Source: Roseicyclus salinarum (GTDB lineage: Bacteria > Pseudomonadota > Alphaproteobacteria > Rhodobacterales > Rhodobacteraceae). From it: a DNA stretch of 64,000 nt. The translations under genes were made by a program, and so were the position numbers. Under the pieces are notes generated by a model. The model made no database searches, was not told the origin of the DNA, and worked only from the letters and a program-made list of their open reading frames with translations. The first letter of the stretch is position 1, and every line of letters begins with the position of its first letter. The stretch spans positions 1 to 64,000 of the forward strand of contig NZ_JARRSA010000011.1 of assembly GCF_029624655.1 (NCBI RefSeq). Reading direction: 5' to 3'. Of the stretch, positions 34,555 through 42,197 are shown one piece after another.

Positions 34555-35277
34555 TTAAATTTCCGAGGATCGGAGCTTGGGCGCGCGATCCGGGTTCATC
34601 ACCGTCGACGCCTTCTGATCGACCTTCGGCGACACCGCCGACAACCAGTGCTCGAAGCTCATGGGGAAGAACGCGATGATCGGCGGCCCGAGTTCCGCCG
34701 GGCACTCGGCGCAGTAGAGATCGCGCAGCGCTTCAATCGTGAGATCGGCACGCCCGCTCGATCGGCCGCAGAGAAGCCGGTCGATCGACGACGCGAGCGC
34801 CCGTTCGAAGCTTGCGCACGAGATGCGGCCGGTCCGCGCGTCCAGACGCGCCGCGGTCGCGACGGCAGACATGCAGAGACAAAGGATGATCTGCAGCTCG
34901 CGCTGCATCGGGAAACTGCCGGTGCTCACGGCCTCCTGGATGACCTGCGCGTAGATCCGCCCCAGCGTCTCCCCCCGCAACTCGCGCGGGGCGCCTTCAT
35001 GCAGGGCGGCACGCGGCACGAAGACGATCGGCGTCCCGTAGGGCACTATGATGTTGAGTTCCTCGGCGAGGACGTCGCCGAGCGAAAGCGACGGCATCAC
35101 CTCCGTATCGTCGAGCAGCACCCTTTCGCCGAGCGCTCCATCGGCGACGCCGACAAGGATCGAACGGGCCGGAAAGAACGCCCGGAACAACATACCGAAA
35201 ACACCCGCCTCGTCTTCGGAAACAGCCGTTCCCTTGCCAGACCAAAGCACTGATAACACGTCGTTTCTGAAGGGCAT
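34555..35277 (-). CDS. flagellar-cluster protein of unknown function
   Basis: The ATG at 35277 follows AAGG with eight-base spacing; 35298 is an alternative. The 240-residue product has no signal peptide or membrane helix and I do not recognise a family. It is mixed alpha/beta at first (VLLDDTEVMPSLSLGDVLAE, NIIVPYGTPIVFVPRAAL) and helical later, with four Cys residues in the second half. It is a single-gene unit between the sigma-factor operon and motB, and its upstream region carries the tandem CAAGAAT repeat, so it is probably expressed with the flagellum. Confidence 0.65.
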   Translation of the reverse strand: MPFRNDVLSVLWSGKGTAVSEDEAGVFGMLFRAFFPARSILVGVADGALGERVLLDDTEVMPSLSLGDVLAEELNIIVPYGTPIVFVPRAALHEGAPRELRGETLGRIYAQVIQEAVSTGSFPMQRELQIILCLCMSAVATAARLDARTGRISCASFERALASSIDRLLCGRSSGRADLTIEALRDLYCAECPAELGPPIIAFFPMSFEHWLSAVSPKVDQKASTVMNPDRAPKLRSSEI

Positions 35278-35361
35278 CGTTCTCGCCTTACGATACATGG
35301 CGTTGCTTCATCTAATCCACCGGTCCGCAGGACTATGCAACTTTTTATTTTTTGCCCCACG

Positions 35362-35377
35362 CAAGAATCGCAAGAAT
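35362..35377. promoter_or_regulatory. tandem CAAGAAT repeat upstream of the unknown gene
   Basis: CAAGAAT at 35362-35368 and 35371-35377, with the same 9-bp period as in the fliL-fliF region at 11981. It lies about 85 bp before the start of the gene at 35277. Confidence 0.5.
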
Positions 35378-35630
35378 ATTCCCGAGGAACAACACAGGCT
35401 TCGCCCAGTGTTTGACAAGAAATTGCCAGAAACCGGGCAATTGCGCCGAAAGACGGCTGTTACCGATACCCGATGAGAGACAATAGCCTGAATCCCGCCT
35501 GGTCGCGGCGCCGGATTTCTGGTCAAAATGAGGCAACGGCGAACCGGACGCGGGGCCCGATCTTTCGGAAGTTGCGACGGCGCAACGTCCGGAATGCTCA
35601 AATTTTAGGCATTTCCCCGTTCGAGGGCGC
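35378..35630. other. non-coding stretch between motB and the unknown gene
   Basis: No gene with credible composition or ribosome site is seen on either strand here. Together with the preceding 85 bp it forms a 350-bp gap that holds only the tandem CAAGAAT repeat. Confidence 0.5.
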
Positions 35631-36644
35631 TCAATCCGCCAGGACGCTGGTCGGATACACCAAAAGGACCCCGATCCGCCGATTCTGCGGGCCGTCCTCA
35701 CGATCGGCATCCAGCGGCACGGTATCGGCGAGGCCGGTGATCCTCTGGAAACGGGAGGCGGCCACGCCCTGCGCGATCAGCTCGCGCCGGGTGGCGTGCG
35801 CCCTGTCCGTCGAAAGCTCCCAGTTGGTGTAGGCGGCTCCATTGCCGAAAGGAATGGAATCGGTGTGACCTGAGACCGCCACGGGCTTGTCGACCGGGGC
35901 GATGGCCCGGCCCACGACGGCGATCAGCTCCTGCGCGCGTCCGCGAAGCTCGGCGCTGCCGAGATCGAACATCGACCGCCCCTCGCTGTCCACCATCTGC
36001 ACCTCGAGGCCCTCGGGCGACAGCTCGAAGCGGAGATGTCGTTGCAGGCCGGCGAGTTCTGGGTCGGACGCGACCGCAGCCACGATCTGCGCCTCCAGTT
36101 CCCGAAGGCGCTCGCGCCTGATCTCCTCGTCCCGGGCCATCTGCGCCGCGGTGGATGTCGCGGGGGGATCGGAGGCGTCCGAGGGCGCGGCGTCCGAGGG
36201 TTCGGCGGATCCGCCCGGAAACGCCTCGCGCCCCTCGGTCGAGATGGCCCCGCCTTCCGCATTCTCGCCATCCTGCGTGTGGGTGAACTCCGCCTCGTCG
36301 CGAAGGCGACTGTCGAAAACCGCGAGCGGGTTCTCCTGCCCGAAGCTCGGCAGGCGCTCGGCGCTCTGGGGGCCGTCAGTGCCCGACAGAACACCCGTGG
36401 CGGCAAGGACCTGGCCGTCGAAAAGACCCTGCCCCCGGCCGCCGGCCTCCGAAAGGCTGGGCGTGAAGTAATCGGCGAGCCCCCTGAGCTTCTCCTCGTC
36501 CGAGGCCGCGAGGATCCACAACAGAAGGAAGAAGGCCATCATGGCGGTCATGAAGTCCGCATACGCGACCTTCCATGCACCGCCGTGGTGGGCGTCATGC
36601 TCTTCTTCATCCATCCGTTTGATGATGACGGGTTGTTGCGGCAT
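35631..36644 (-). CDS. motB: flagellar stator protein MotB
   Basis: MotB anchors the stator to peptidoglycan. The ATG at 36644 (MPQQPVIIKRMDEE) follows AAGGGG; an upstream ATG at 36686 is possible. The 337-residue protein has a single membrane helix starting WKVAYADFMTAMMAFFLLLW, with the proton-carrying Asp at about residue 30, a long acidic linker, and a C-terminal OmpA-like domain with VSGHTDSIPFG and NWELSTDRAHATRREL. It follows mucR and is separated from motA. Confidence 0.94.
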   Translation of the reverse strand: MPQQPVIIKRMDEEEHDAHHGGAWKVAYADFMTAMMAFFLLLWILAASDEEKLRGLADYFTPSLSEAGGRGQGLFDGQVLAATGVLSGTDGPQSAERLPSFGQENPLAVFDSRLRDEAEFTHTQDGENAEGGAISTEGREAFPGGSAEPSDAAPSDASDPPATSTAAQMARDEEIRRERLRELEAQIVAAVASDPELAGLQRHLRFELSPEGLEVQMVDSEGRSMFDLGSAELRGRAQELIAVVGRAIAPVDKPVAVSGHTDSIPFGNGAAYTNWELSTDRAHATRRELIAQGVAASRFQRITGLADTVPLDADREDGPQNRRIGVLLVYPTSVLAD

Positions 36645-36776
36645 CGGCGCACCCCTTCTTTCGGCACGGGACATCACTGCACTCAAGAGATTGTCGTGCT
36701 AGGTTTCGTCCCGGCTAAAGAAGACGGCGGAAAGGCGCGCCGGACGGGCCTTCGCCCGCCCTTGCGGCCGCGCCCT

Positions 36777-37232
36777 TTACTCGACCGCGTCAGCCGCCTG
36801 TCGGCTGTATTTTCCAAGGCCCGCCTTCTTGGCGTACCTGGCCTTCATCTCCGAGTAGTTCGGCGCCACGAGAGGGAAGTCGTCCGACAACCCGAACCGC
36901 GCGCGGTACTGCGCCTCGGTCAGGCCGTGTTCCGCGCCGATGTGGCGCTTGAGCATCTTGAAGCCCTTGCCGCAGCACATGCAGTAGACCTTGTCGCTGG
37001 TCACGGCCTTGTCAGGTGCGACGACCGGCGTGCTCGCTGCGGGAAGAACGGATGTGGCCGACGAGGGCTGCGCCCGGCCGGCATCCGTCCCCGCGGGGCC
37101 GTCGTTGACCTTGAAGACTTCCGCAAGCTTCTTCGCGAGGGCCGCGATATCCTCGACGCCAGCATCGGGTCGTGCGGCATATGCCGACACGATCTGGACG
37201 AGCATCTCCTTGTTGTTCTCCTCGTCACTCAT
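36777..37232 (-). CDS. mucR: MucR/Ros family zinc-finger regulator
   Basis: The ATG at 37232 follows GGAAAGGTGAGG; the upstream frame to 37463 is not supported. The 151-residue protein has the usual MucR length, an N-terminal helical oligomerisation region (LVQIVSAYAARPD) and the C2H2 finger CMCC...H-x3-EH with KRHIGAEHGLTEAQYRARFGL. MucR proteins bind AT-rich DNA and control motility and polysaccharide genes in alphaproteobacteria. Its place in front of motB makes a flagellar role likely. Confidence 0.9.
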   Translation of the reverse strand: MSDEENNKEMLVQIVSAYAARPDAGVEDIAALAKKLAEVFKVNDGPAGTDAGRAQPSSATSVLPAASTPVVAPDKAVTSDKVYCMCCGKGFKMLKRHIGAEHGLTEAQYRARFGLSDDFPLVAPNYSEMKARYAKKAGLGKYSRQAADAVE

Positions 37233-37340
37233 CGCCTCACCTTTCCTTCCGAAAGATCGCAACCACCGAAGCGACCGAAGTTTTGCAGAACACCGCGAAC
37301 ACCAACGCTCGTCGTGAGCCCGAAAAACAGTGGCATCAGT

Positions 37341-37375
37341 TCTTGAACTCCGAAGTAACTTATAAGCTATACTTG
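37341..37375 (-). promoter_or_regulatory. CAAGTATAG/CAAGAA elements upstream of mucR
   Basis: On the minus strand CAAGTATAG starts at 37375 and CAAGAA at 37345, 30 bp apart. They lie about 110-145 bp before the mucR start. The 254-bp region between mucR and the next gene is AT-rich and otherwise empty. Confidence 0.4.
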
Positions 37376-37486
37376 GAGAAAAACAACTGCTGACAGAGTA
37401 TTGTTGCCTGACAGCGGGCCACATGACACGAAATTGCCTCGAAAGAGACCGCCTGACGCCCAACTCGACACGCGCCAGAGGGATGC

Positions 37487-38395
37487 CTAGCGTACCAAAG
37501 AATTTGGATCTCTCATTTTTTTACAAGACCTTACGAAGGATGACGCTGTCGCGGCCACGCGGGCGATGCGGGGCGGCCGTGACGGGACGAGATATTCTTC
37601 AAGAATAAGGCACAATCCCGCTCGTGATCTCAACGTTGCATGTCCATCGCCGCTTACCCAGCGCTCCACGACCTCCTCGGGAAGCGTCGAACGCGGCACC
37701 ACGAACGAATCACCCGGCAGCGCGGCGCGGTGCGCGAGGCCCGGGGCGAGCAGGCGAACCTGACCGCGCTCTGCCAACGTGTCGACACGTTCGACCTGCA
37801 GCGCATCGCCCACGCGCAGCGGCGGTTCGCCATCGTGAACCGTCAGCCGGAAGGTATCGGCACCCGGAAAGATGCGCACGAAGAGATCGTGGCGGCGGCG
37901 GCGCGACAAGGACGGAGGCCGCGCATCCGCGGCAAGGGTCGCGGCAGGACGCGGACGCCGCAGCAGGACCTCGGGCGCATCGGGACTGACGGACGCCGCG
38001 TCCGCGACGCCGTCCGCCTGGCGGTCGGCCTCGCGCACCGGCGCACCGGTTTCCAGCGCATAGCGGTAGTTCAGCAGGTAATCGGCAGCCAGTTCGACCA
38101 GGTCGGGCGCGTCCGCGAGCACGCCGCACAACGCCTGCTCCTCCGCGAAGGAAAGCCTGCGCACCGGCGCGTCGTCGCGATGCGGGAAGACGACGAAGCC
38201 CGCCCGGTCGCGTCCGGTCAGGCGCGCCACCGTCCTCAACGCCCGGTCGCTTTCGTCGGCGTGGAACACGACCACATCGCAGTCGCCGTCGGCGCCGAGG
38301 CACAGCGCCGCGCACATGTCCGAAGGCCAGTCAGGATGCAGCCCGGCCACCGTCTCGGCGTCAGGCAGGTAGACCAGCGTGCCCTTGGGGTCCAT
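37487..38395 (-). CDS. flagellar-cluster protein of unknown function, divergent from motA
   Basis: The ATG at 38395 has GGAGG with a six-base spacer, so the longer frame to 38440 is not needed. The 302-residue soluble protein has no family I recognise. The first part (MDPKGTLVYLPDAETVAGLH) looks like an alpha/beta domain with many acidic residues, a basic Arg-rich linker lies near 165-175, and the second half has beta-rich segments (LFVRIFPGADTFRLTVHDGE). It shares the motA promoter region and its CAAGAATTG element, so co-expression with the stator is likely. Confidence 0.65.
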   Translation of the reverse strand: MDPKGTLVYLPDAETVAGLHPDWPSDMCAALCLGADGDCDVVVFHADESDRALRTVARLTGRDRAGFVVFPHRDDAPVRRLSFAEEQALCGVLADAPDLVELAADYLLNYRYALETGAPVREADRQADGVADAASVSPDAPEVLLRRPRPAATLAADARPPSLSRRRRHDLFVRIFPGADTFRLTVHDGEPPLRVGDALQVERVDTLAERGQVRLLAPGLAHRAALPGDSFVVPRSTLPEEVVERWVSGDGHATLRSRAGLCLILEEYLVPSRPPRIARVAATASSFVRSCKKMRDPNSLVR

Positions 38396-38450
38396 GCGCA
38401 GCCTCCATTCTTCAGCGGACAAATATTCAACTTGAGGCAACCAAACTATC

Positions 38451-38487
38451 CTTGTATAGTCAAGAATTGATAGATCAATTCATGCTT
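38451..38487. promoter_or_regulatory. CTTGTATAG/CAAGAATTG element and inverted repeat, motA promoter region
   Basis: CTTGTATAG (38451-38459) and CAAGAATTG (38461-38469) are followed by CTTGG. Within it GAATTGAT (38464-38471) and ATCAATTC (38474-38481) form perfect arms around AG. The region separates motA from the divergent unknown gene. Confidence 0.5.
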
Positions 38488-38500
38488 GGAGATCAAGAGC

Positions 38501-39367
38501 GTGTTTCTCATTGTCGGACTCCTCGTCGTCTTCGGACTGGTCTTTGGCGGCTTCATGCTGTCGGGGGGCAAGATGGACATCGTGCTCCATGCCCTGCCCT
38601 TCGAGGGCATGATGATCGGCGGGGGGTCGATCGGGGCATTCCTGATCGCGAACTCCATGACGGTCATCAAGGACTCGGTGCGCGGGGTCATGAAGGTGCT
38701 GAAAGGCCCGAAATGGAAACGCGAGGACTACTCCGACCTTCTCAAGCTCCTGTTCGAGCTGACGCGCCTGTTCAAGAACAAGGGTATGCTCGAGCTCGAT
38801 CCGCATATCGAGAACCCCAGGGACAGCGAGATCTTCAAGCGCTACCCCCGCATTCTTGCGGACCATTTCGCGATAGACCTGATCACGGACAGCTTCCGGA
38901 TGCTGTCGATGCAGTTCGACGACAAGTTCCAGACCGAAGAGGTGATGAACCGCAAGCTCCGCAAGCATCATCACGAGACCCTGGCGGCGTCGAAGGCCAT
39001 CCAGACGATGGCCGACGGGCTTCCCGCGATCGGCATCGTCGCGGCGGTGCTCGGCGTCATCAAGACGATGTCGTCGGTGGACGAGCCGCCCGAGGTTCTC
39101 GGCAAGATGATCGGCGGCGCGCTTGTCGGGACGTTTCTCGGCGTCTTCCTCGCCTATTGCATGGTCGCGCCGATCTCGGGCCGCCTGAAGCAGATCGAGG
39201 ACGAGGATTCGGCCTTCTACGCGATCATCCGGGACGTCTTCGTGGCCATGGTGGCCGAGCATCCGCCCAACATCTGCATCGAGATCGGCCGCGGGAACAT
39301 CCCCACGCACATGCAGCCCAACTTCTACCAGGTCGAATCGGCCCAGAAGGAGCTTGCCGCGGCATGA
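38501..39367 (+). CDS. motA: flagellar stator protein MotA
   Basis: MotA is the membrane part of the proton-driven stator. I chose GTG 38501 (VFLIVGLLVVFGLVFGGFM), which has GGAGA upstream and matches the usual MotA beginning; TTG 38486 would add five residues. The 288-residue protein has four membrane helices and the ALPFEGMMIGGGSIGAFLIAN segment and PAIGIVAAVLGVIKTM helix typical of MotA. It overlaps the next gene by four bases. Confidence 0.94.
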   Translation: MFLIVGLLVVFGLVFGGFMLSGGKMDIVLHALPFEGMMIGGGSIGAFLIANSMTVIKDSVRGVMKVLKGPKWKREDYSDLLKLLFELTRLFKNKGMLELDPHIENPRDSEIFKRYPRILADHFAIDLITDSFRMLSMQFDDKFQTEEVMNRKLRKHHHETLAASKAIQTMADGLPAIGIVAAVLGVIKTMSSVDEPPEVLGKMIGGALVGTFLGVFLAYCMVAPISGRLKQIEDEDSAFYAIIRDVFVAMVAEHPPNICIEIGRGNIPTHMQPNFYQVESAQKELAAA

Positions 39368-39579
39368 CGCGATCCGCCTCCCTGTTTGCGGCCCTCCTTG
39401 TCGTGGCGGCCGGCACGCAATCGGCCGGGGCCCAATCGCCCGAGGACACCGAGGACGCGGCTCAGGCGATCGTCACGCCGCCCCCCTCCGCCTCGCCTTT
39501 CGACCCCGAGCAGATCGCACGCATCAGGCAGGCGATCGCGGCACTCGGGGCGGACGGCGACAGCGCTTCCGATGAATGA
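39364..39579 (+). CDS. small exported protein in the motA operon
   Basis: A 71-residue protein with a clear signal peptide (about 1-23, AGAQS) and a short acidic, Pro-rich mature part with one predicted helix (DPEQIARIRQAIAALG). No family is recognised. ATGA overlap with motA and an eight-base overlap with the next gene imply translational coupling. A periplasmic role near the stator is possible but unproven. Confidence 0.6.
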   Translation: MTRSASLFAALLVVAAGTQSAGAQSPEDTEDAAQAIVTPPPSASPFDPEQIARIRQAIAALGADGDSASDE

Positions 39580-40003
39580 GCGGCGGATCGCGACCCTCGA
39601 GCTTCTGTCGCGGCTGGAGCGGAGCGGCTTCAGGACGATCGCGCGCAGACACGCAAGCCTGATCGGCGAGATCGCGGCGAAACGGGCTGAGGCGAAGGCG
39701 CTCGCGGACCGCATCGCCACGGAAACCGACGTGACCTCGGCCGAAACGGCCCCCTATGTCGGCGCCTTCATCAGCGCGATCCGCGCCGAGATCGACCGCT
39801 GCGATGCCGCAAGACGCGGCCTCGAACGGGAGGCCGCGGCGCTCGAGGGCGAGATGCAGGACCGGTTCCGCAGCCTCAAGACGGCGGAATGCGCCATGGC
39901 GAAGGAGATTCTGGCCGCGCGCGACGCGGAGCGCATGGCCGCCGAGCGCGAGCGGTTCGAGGCGATGATGCTAGGCCGCCGCGCGCGGGCGCGGGCGGTT
40001 TGA
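39572..40003 (+). CDS. FliJ-like coiled-coil protein candidate
   Basis: A 143-residue soluble protein made of two long charged helices (ERRIATLELLSRLERSGF, then ETAPYVGAFISAIRAEIDRC to AERERFEAMMLGRR), the antiparallel coiled-coil design of FliJ, a general export chaperone and FliI stalk. Sequence evidence for FliJ is weak, but no other fliJ is present in the otherwise complete set. It ends the flagellar island. Confidence 0.5.
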   Translation: MNERRIATLELLSRLERSGFRTIARRHASLIGEIAAKRAEAKALADRIATETDVTSAETAPYVGAFISAIRAEIDRCDAARRGLEREAAALEGEMQDRFRSLKTAECAMAKEILAARDAERMAAERERFEAMMLGRRARARAV

Positions 40004-40023
40004 CCGCACCGGCGGATCGCGAG

Positions 40024-40038
40024 GGGCGGGTGCCGCCC
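40024..40038. terminator. possible hairpin between the FliJ-like and amidohydrolase genes
   Basis: GGGCGG and CCGCCC form a six-base stem around GTG in the 51-bp gap between two convergent genes. No T-tract. Confidence 0.3.
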
Positions 40039-40054
40039 GCTCGTCAGGTCCGCC

Positions 40055-41896
40055 TCAGGCGGCGTAGACCCGGGTTCCGTTCATCCACGTCTCCAGCACC
40101 GTGATCGCCTTGATCTCGTCCGGCGCCGCCGACCTCGGGTCGGCGTCGAGGATGACCATGTCGGCGAACTTGCCCGGCTCGAGGGTGCCGATCTCGTGTT
40201 CGGAGAACAGCTGCCACGCCGCCTCCGAGGTGACGGCGCGGATCGCGGATTCGACCGAGATCCGTTCCTGCGGGGCCAGGACGTAATCCGGCTCCTTCCA
40301 GGTGCGGCGCGTCACCGCCATTTCGATCATGTGGAGCGGAACCGGATCCGTCACCATGAAATCGGAATGCAGCGTGAACCCCACGCCCGCGTCCTCGACG
40401 CTCTTGCAGCGGTCGAGCAGCTGGGCCTTCTCTTCGCCGAAGACGTGGTCGCGCATGGCGATGCCCCAGTAGTGGACGTGGCCGATCAGGAAACTCGCCG
40501 AGACGTTGAGGTCCCGCATCCGTTCGATCTGATCGTCGTGCAGGATCGAGCAATGCTCGATCCGGACGCGCACCCGGGTCATGTCGATGCCCGCGTCGCG
40601 CATCGCGTCGCAGGCGTCGAGGATGTTGTCGATCGCCGCGTCGCCGTTGCCGTGGATCGCCAGCTGCCAGCCCTTGCTTGCGCGGTCGATGGCCGTCGCC
40701 GTCAGCTCCTCGCGCGACATGTAGGCGAGGCCGCGGCTGTCGGAGTCGAGGTAGGGTTCGCGCTGCAGGCCGGTGTAGCCCTGGTTCGACCCGTCCGCGA
40801 CCAGCTTGTAGCCCGCGATCCGCGTGATCGCCGTGCCGTCGCCGGGCGCAACGCCGGCCGCGTCCCAGGCCTCCGTCCCGACGGTGTAGAAGGGATAGGC
40901 GCGCACGCGCGCGGTCAGTTGGCCAGTCTGCTCGGCCGCGACCATGACGTCCACGTCCGCTGGCGATTGCGAGAGGCTGCCGAGGCTGAGTTCCGACACG
41001 GTGGTCAGGCCGAACCGGTTCCATTTCCGCAGAAGCGAGATCAGGCCCGTGATCGGATCGACAGTTGCCATGGCCGGGTTGCGCGAGGCGACAGGCGTGA
41101 AGGCCACGTTGTTCTTCATCACGCCGGTCAGACGGCCCTCGGCGTCACGTTCGTATTCTCCGCCGGGCGGGTTCGGGATGTCCTCCGGGATATCGGCGAC
41201 CGCGAAGGCCGTGCTGTTGGCATAGGCGATGTGGCCGGACGCGTTCATGATGAGGATCGGATGATCGGTGCTGACGGCGTCGAGCTCGGCGAAGGTCAGC
41301 GCGGGCGGTCCGTCCTGAACCGCGGGGTCGTAGTTTCGGAAGGCCAGCCACTCGCCCGCGGGCGTCTCGCGCGCGCGCCGGGCGATGTGGTCCAGCACCT
41401 GCTCGGCGGTCTGGAAGCGGGCCATGCCGACGTAGTCCATCAGGGAATCGACGATCGACCCGGCGACGACATGGGTGTGGGCGTCGATGAACCCCGGCAG
41501 GACGGTCTTGCCCTCGAGGTCGACGATCGTCGCGTCGGCGCCCGCGGCTTCCAGAACCTCGGCCGTGCTGCCGACCGCGATGATCCGCTCGCCGCGGATC
41601 GCGATGGCTTCGGCCTCGGAGAACTCCGCGTCCACGGTCAGGACCGTTCCGCCGACAAAGGCGGTCGTCGTCTCGGCCTGGGCCCTCGCCCCGCCGGCGG
41701 GCAGGGCCGCGAGGCCCGCGGCCACGGCGCTGCCCTTCAGGAAATCACGCCGCCCCAGGCTGGTCCAGTCCACGCCCCAATTGCATGACCAGCCCTGGCT
41801 CGCTTTCGCCTTGAGTTTCTGAACGCCCTGATTGCCTTGGAGAAACTCGCCGAAATAACCGCTGCAGCAAGCGCATCCGTATACGTGTTTTTCCAT
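40055..41896 (-). CDS. YtcJ-like metal-dependent amidohydrolase with Tat signal
   Basis: From ATG 41896 the protein has 613 residues. The catalytic part (from about 80) is an amidohydrolase of the YtcJ type, with GFIDAHTHV for the first metal ligands, the later MNASGHIAYANS, and RIEHCSILHDDQI His ligands. Before it lies a twin-arginine signal GRRDFLKGSAVAAGLAALPA, preceded by an unusual 45-residue stretch with a Cys cluster (YGCACCSGYFG). It is therefore probably exported to the periplasm. The substrate is unknown. It is divergent from an outer-membrane porin gene, which may deliver that substrate. Confidence 0.85.
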   Translation of the reverse strand: MEKHVYGCACCSGYFGEFLQGNQGVQKLKAKASQGWSCNWGVDWTSLGRRDFLKGSAVAAGLAALPAGGARAQAETTTAFVGGTVLTVDAEFSEAEAIAIRGERIIAVGSTAEVLEAAGADATIVDLEGKTVLPGFIDAHTHVVAGSIVDSLMDYVGMARFQTAEQVLDHIARRARETPAGEWLAFRNYDPAVQDGPPALTFAELDAVSTDHPILIMNASGHIAYANSTAFAVADIPEDIPNPPGGEYERDAEGRLTGVMKNNVAFTPVASRNPAMATVDPITGLISLLRKWNRFGLTTVSELSLGSLSQSPADVDVMVAAEQTGQLTARVRAYPFYTVGTEAWDAAGVAPGDGTAITRIAGYKLVADGSNQGYTGLQREPYLDSDSRGLAYMSREELTATAIDRASKGWQLAIHGNGDAAIDNILDACDAMRDAGIDMTRVRVRIEHCSILHDDQIERMRDLNVSASFLIGHVHYWGIAMRDHVFGEEKAQLLDRCKSVEDAGVGFTLHSDFMVTDPVPLHMIEMAVTRRTWKEPDYVLAPQERISVESAIRAVTSEAAWQLFSEHEIGTLEPGKFADMVILDADPRSAAPDEIKAITVLETWMNGTRVYAA

Positions 41897-42197
41897 TCGT
41901 GTTTCCCGCTGATAAACCACTGGGGCGCGTCGCATCGGCACAGACGCGGAGAAAGCTTATCTCGCTTGGTGGACCGCGCAAGATCTCGTGGACCGAACCG
42001 CAGGCTCCACGCGCCTCGGGAGGGCGCCTGCACGACCCCGGATCGCGCGCAAAAGCCTTTGTGCATTGGCCTTGGCGCCCCGCCCAAAATGGGCACCTTG
42101 GTGCTTGCCAGGCTTCGGGACCCGCCAATACTGCTCGAGGCTCAGGCAAGGTCGCGGACCTCGGCCTCGTGCTGGACCAGGCGACGTTAGGGGTGTC
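41897..42197. other. 301-bp divergent promoter region, amidohydrolase-porin
   Basis: No gene or clear repeat was found here. It presumably holds the promoters of the divergent amidohydrolase and porin genes. Confidence 0.4.

Noticed and set aside
37593-37607. 15-bp inverted repeat TATTCTT-C-AAGAATA resembling the flagellar element
   Set aside because: It lies within the coding part of the gene at 37487-38395, far from a promoter, and has no CTTG partner at the usual distance, so chance is likely.
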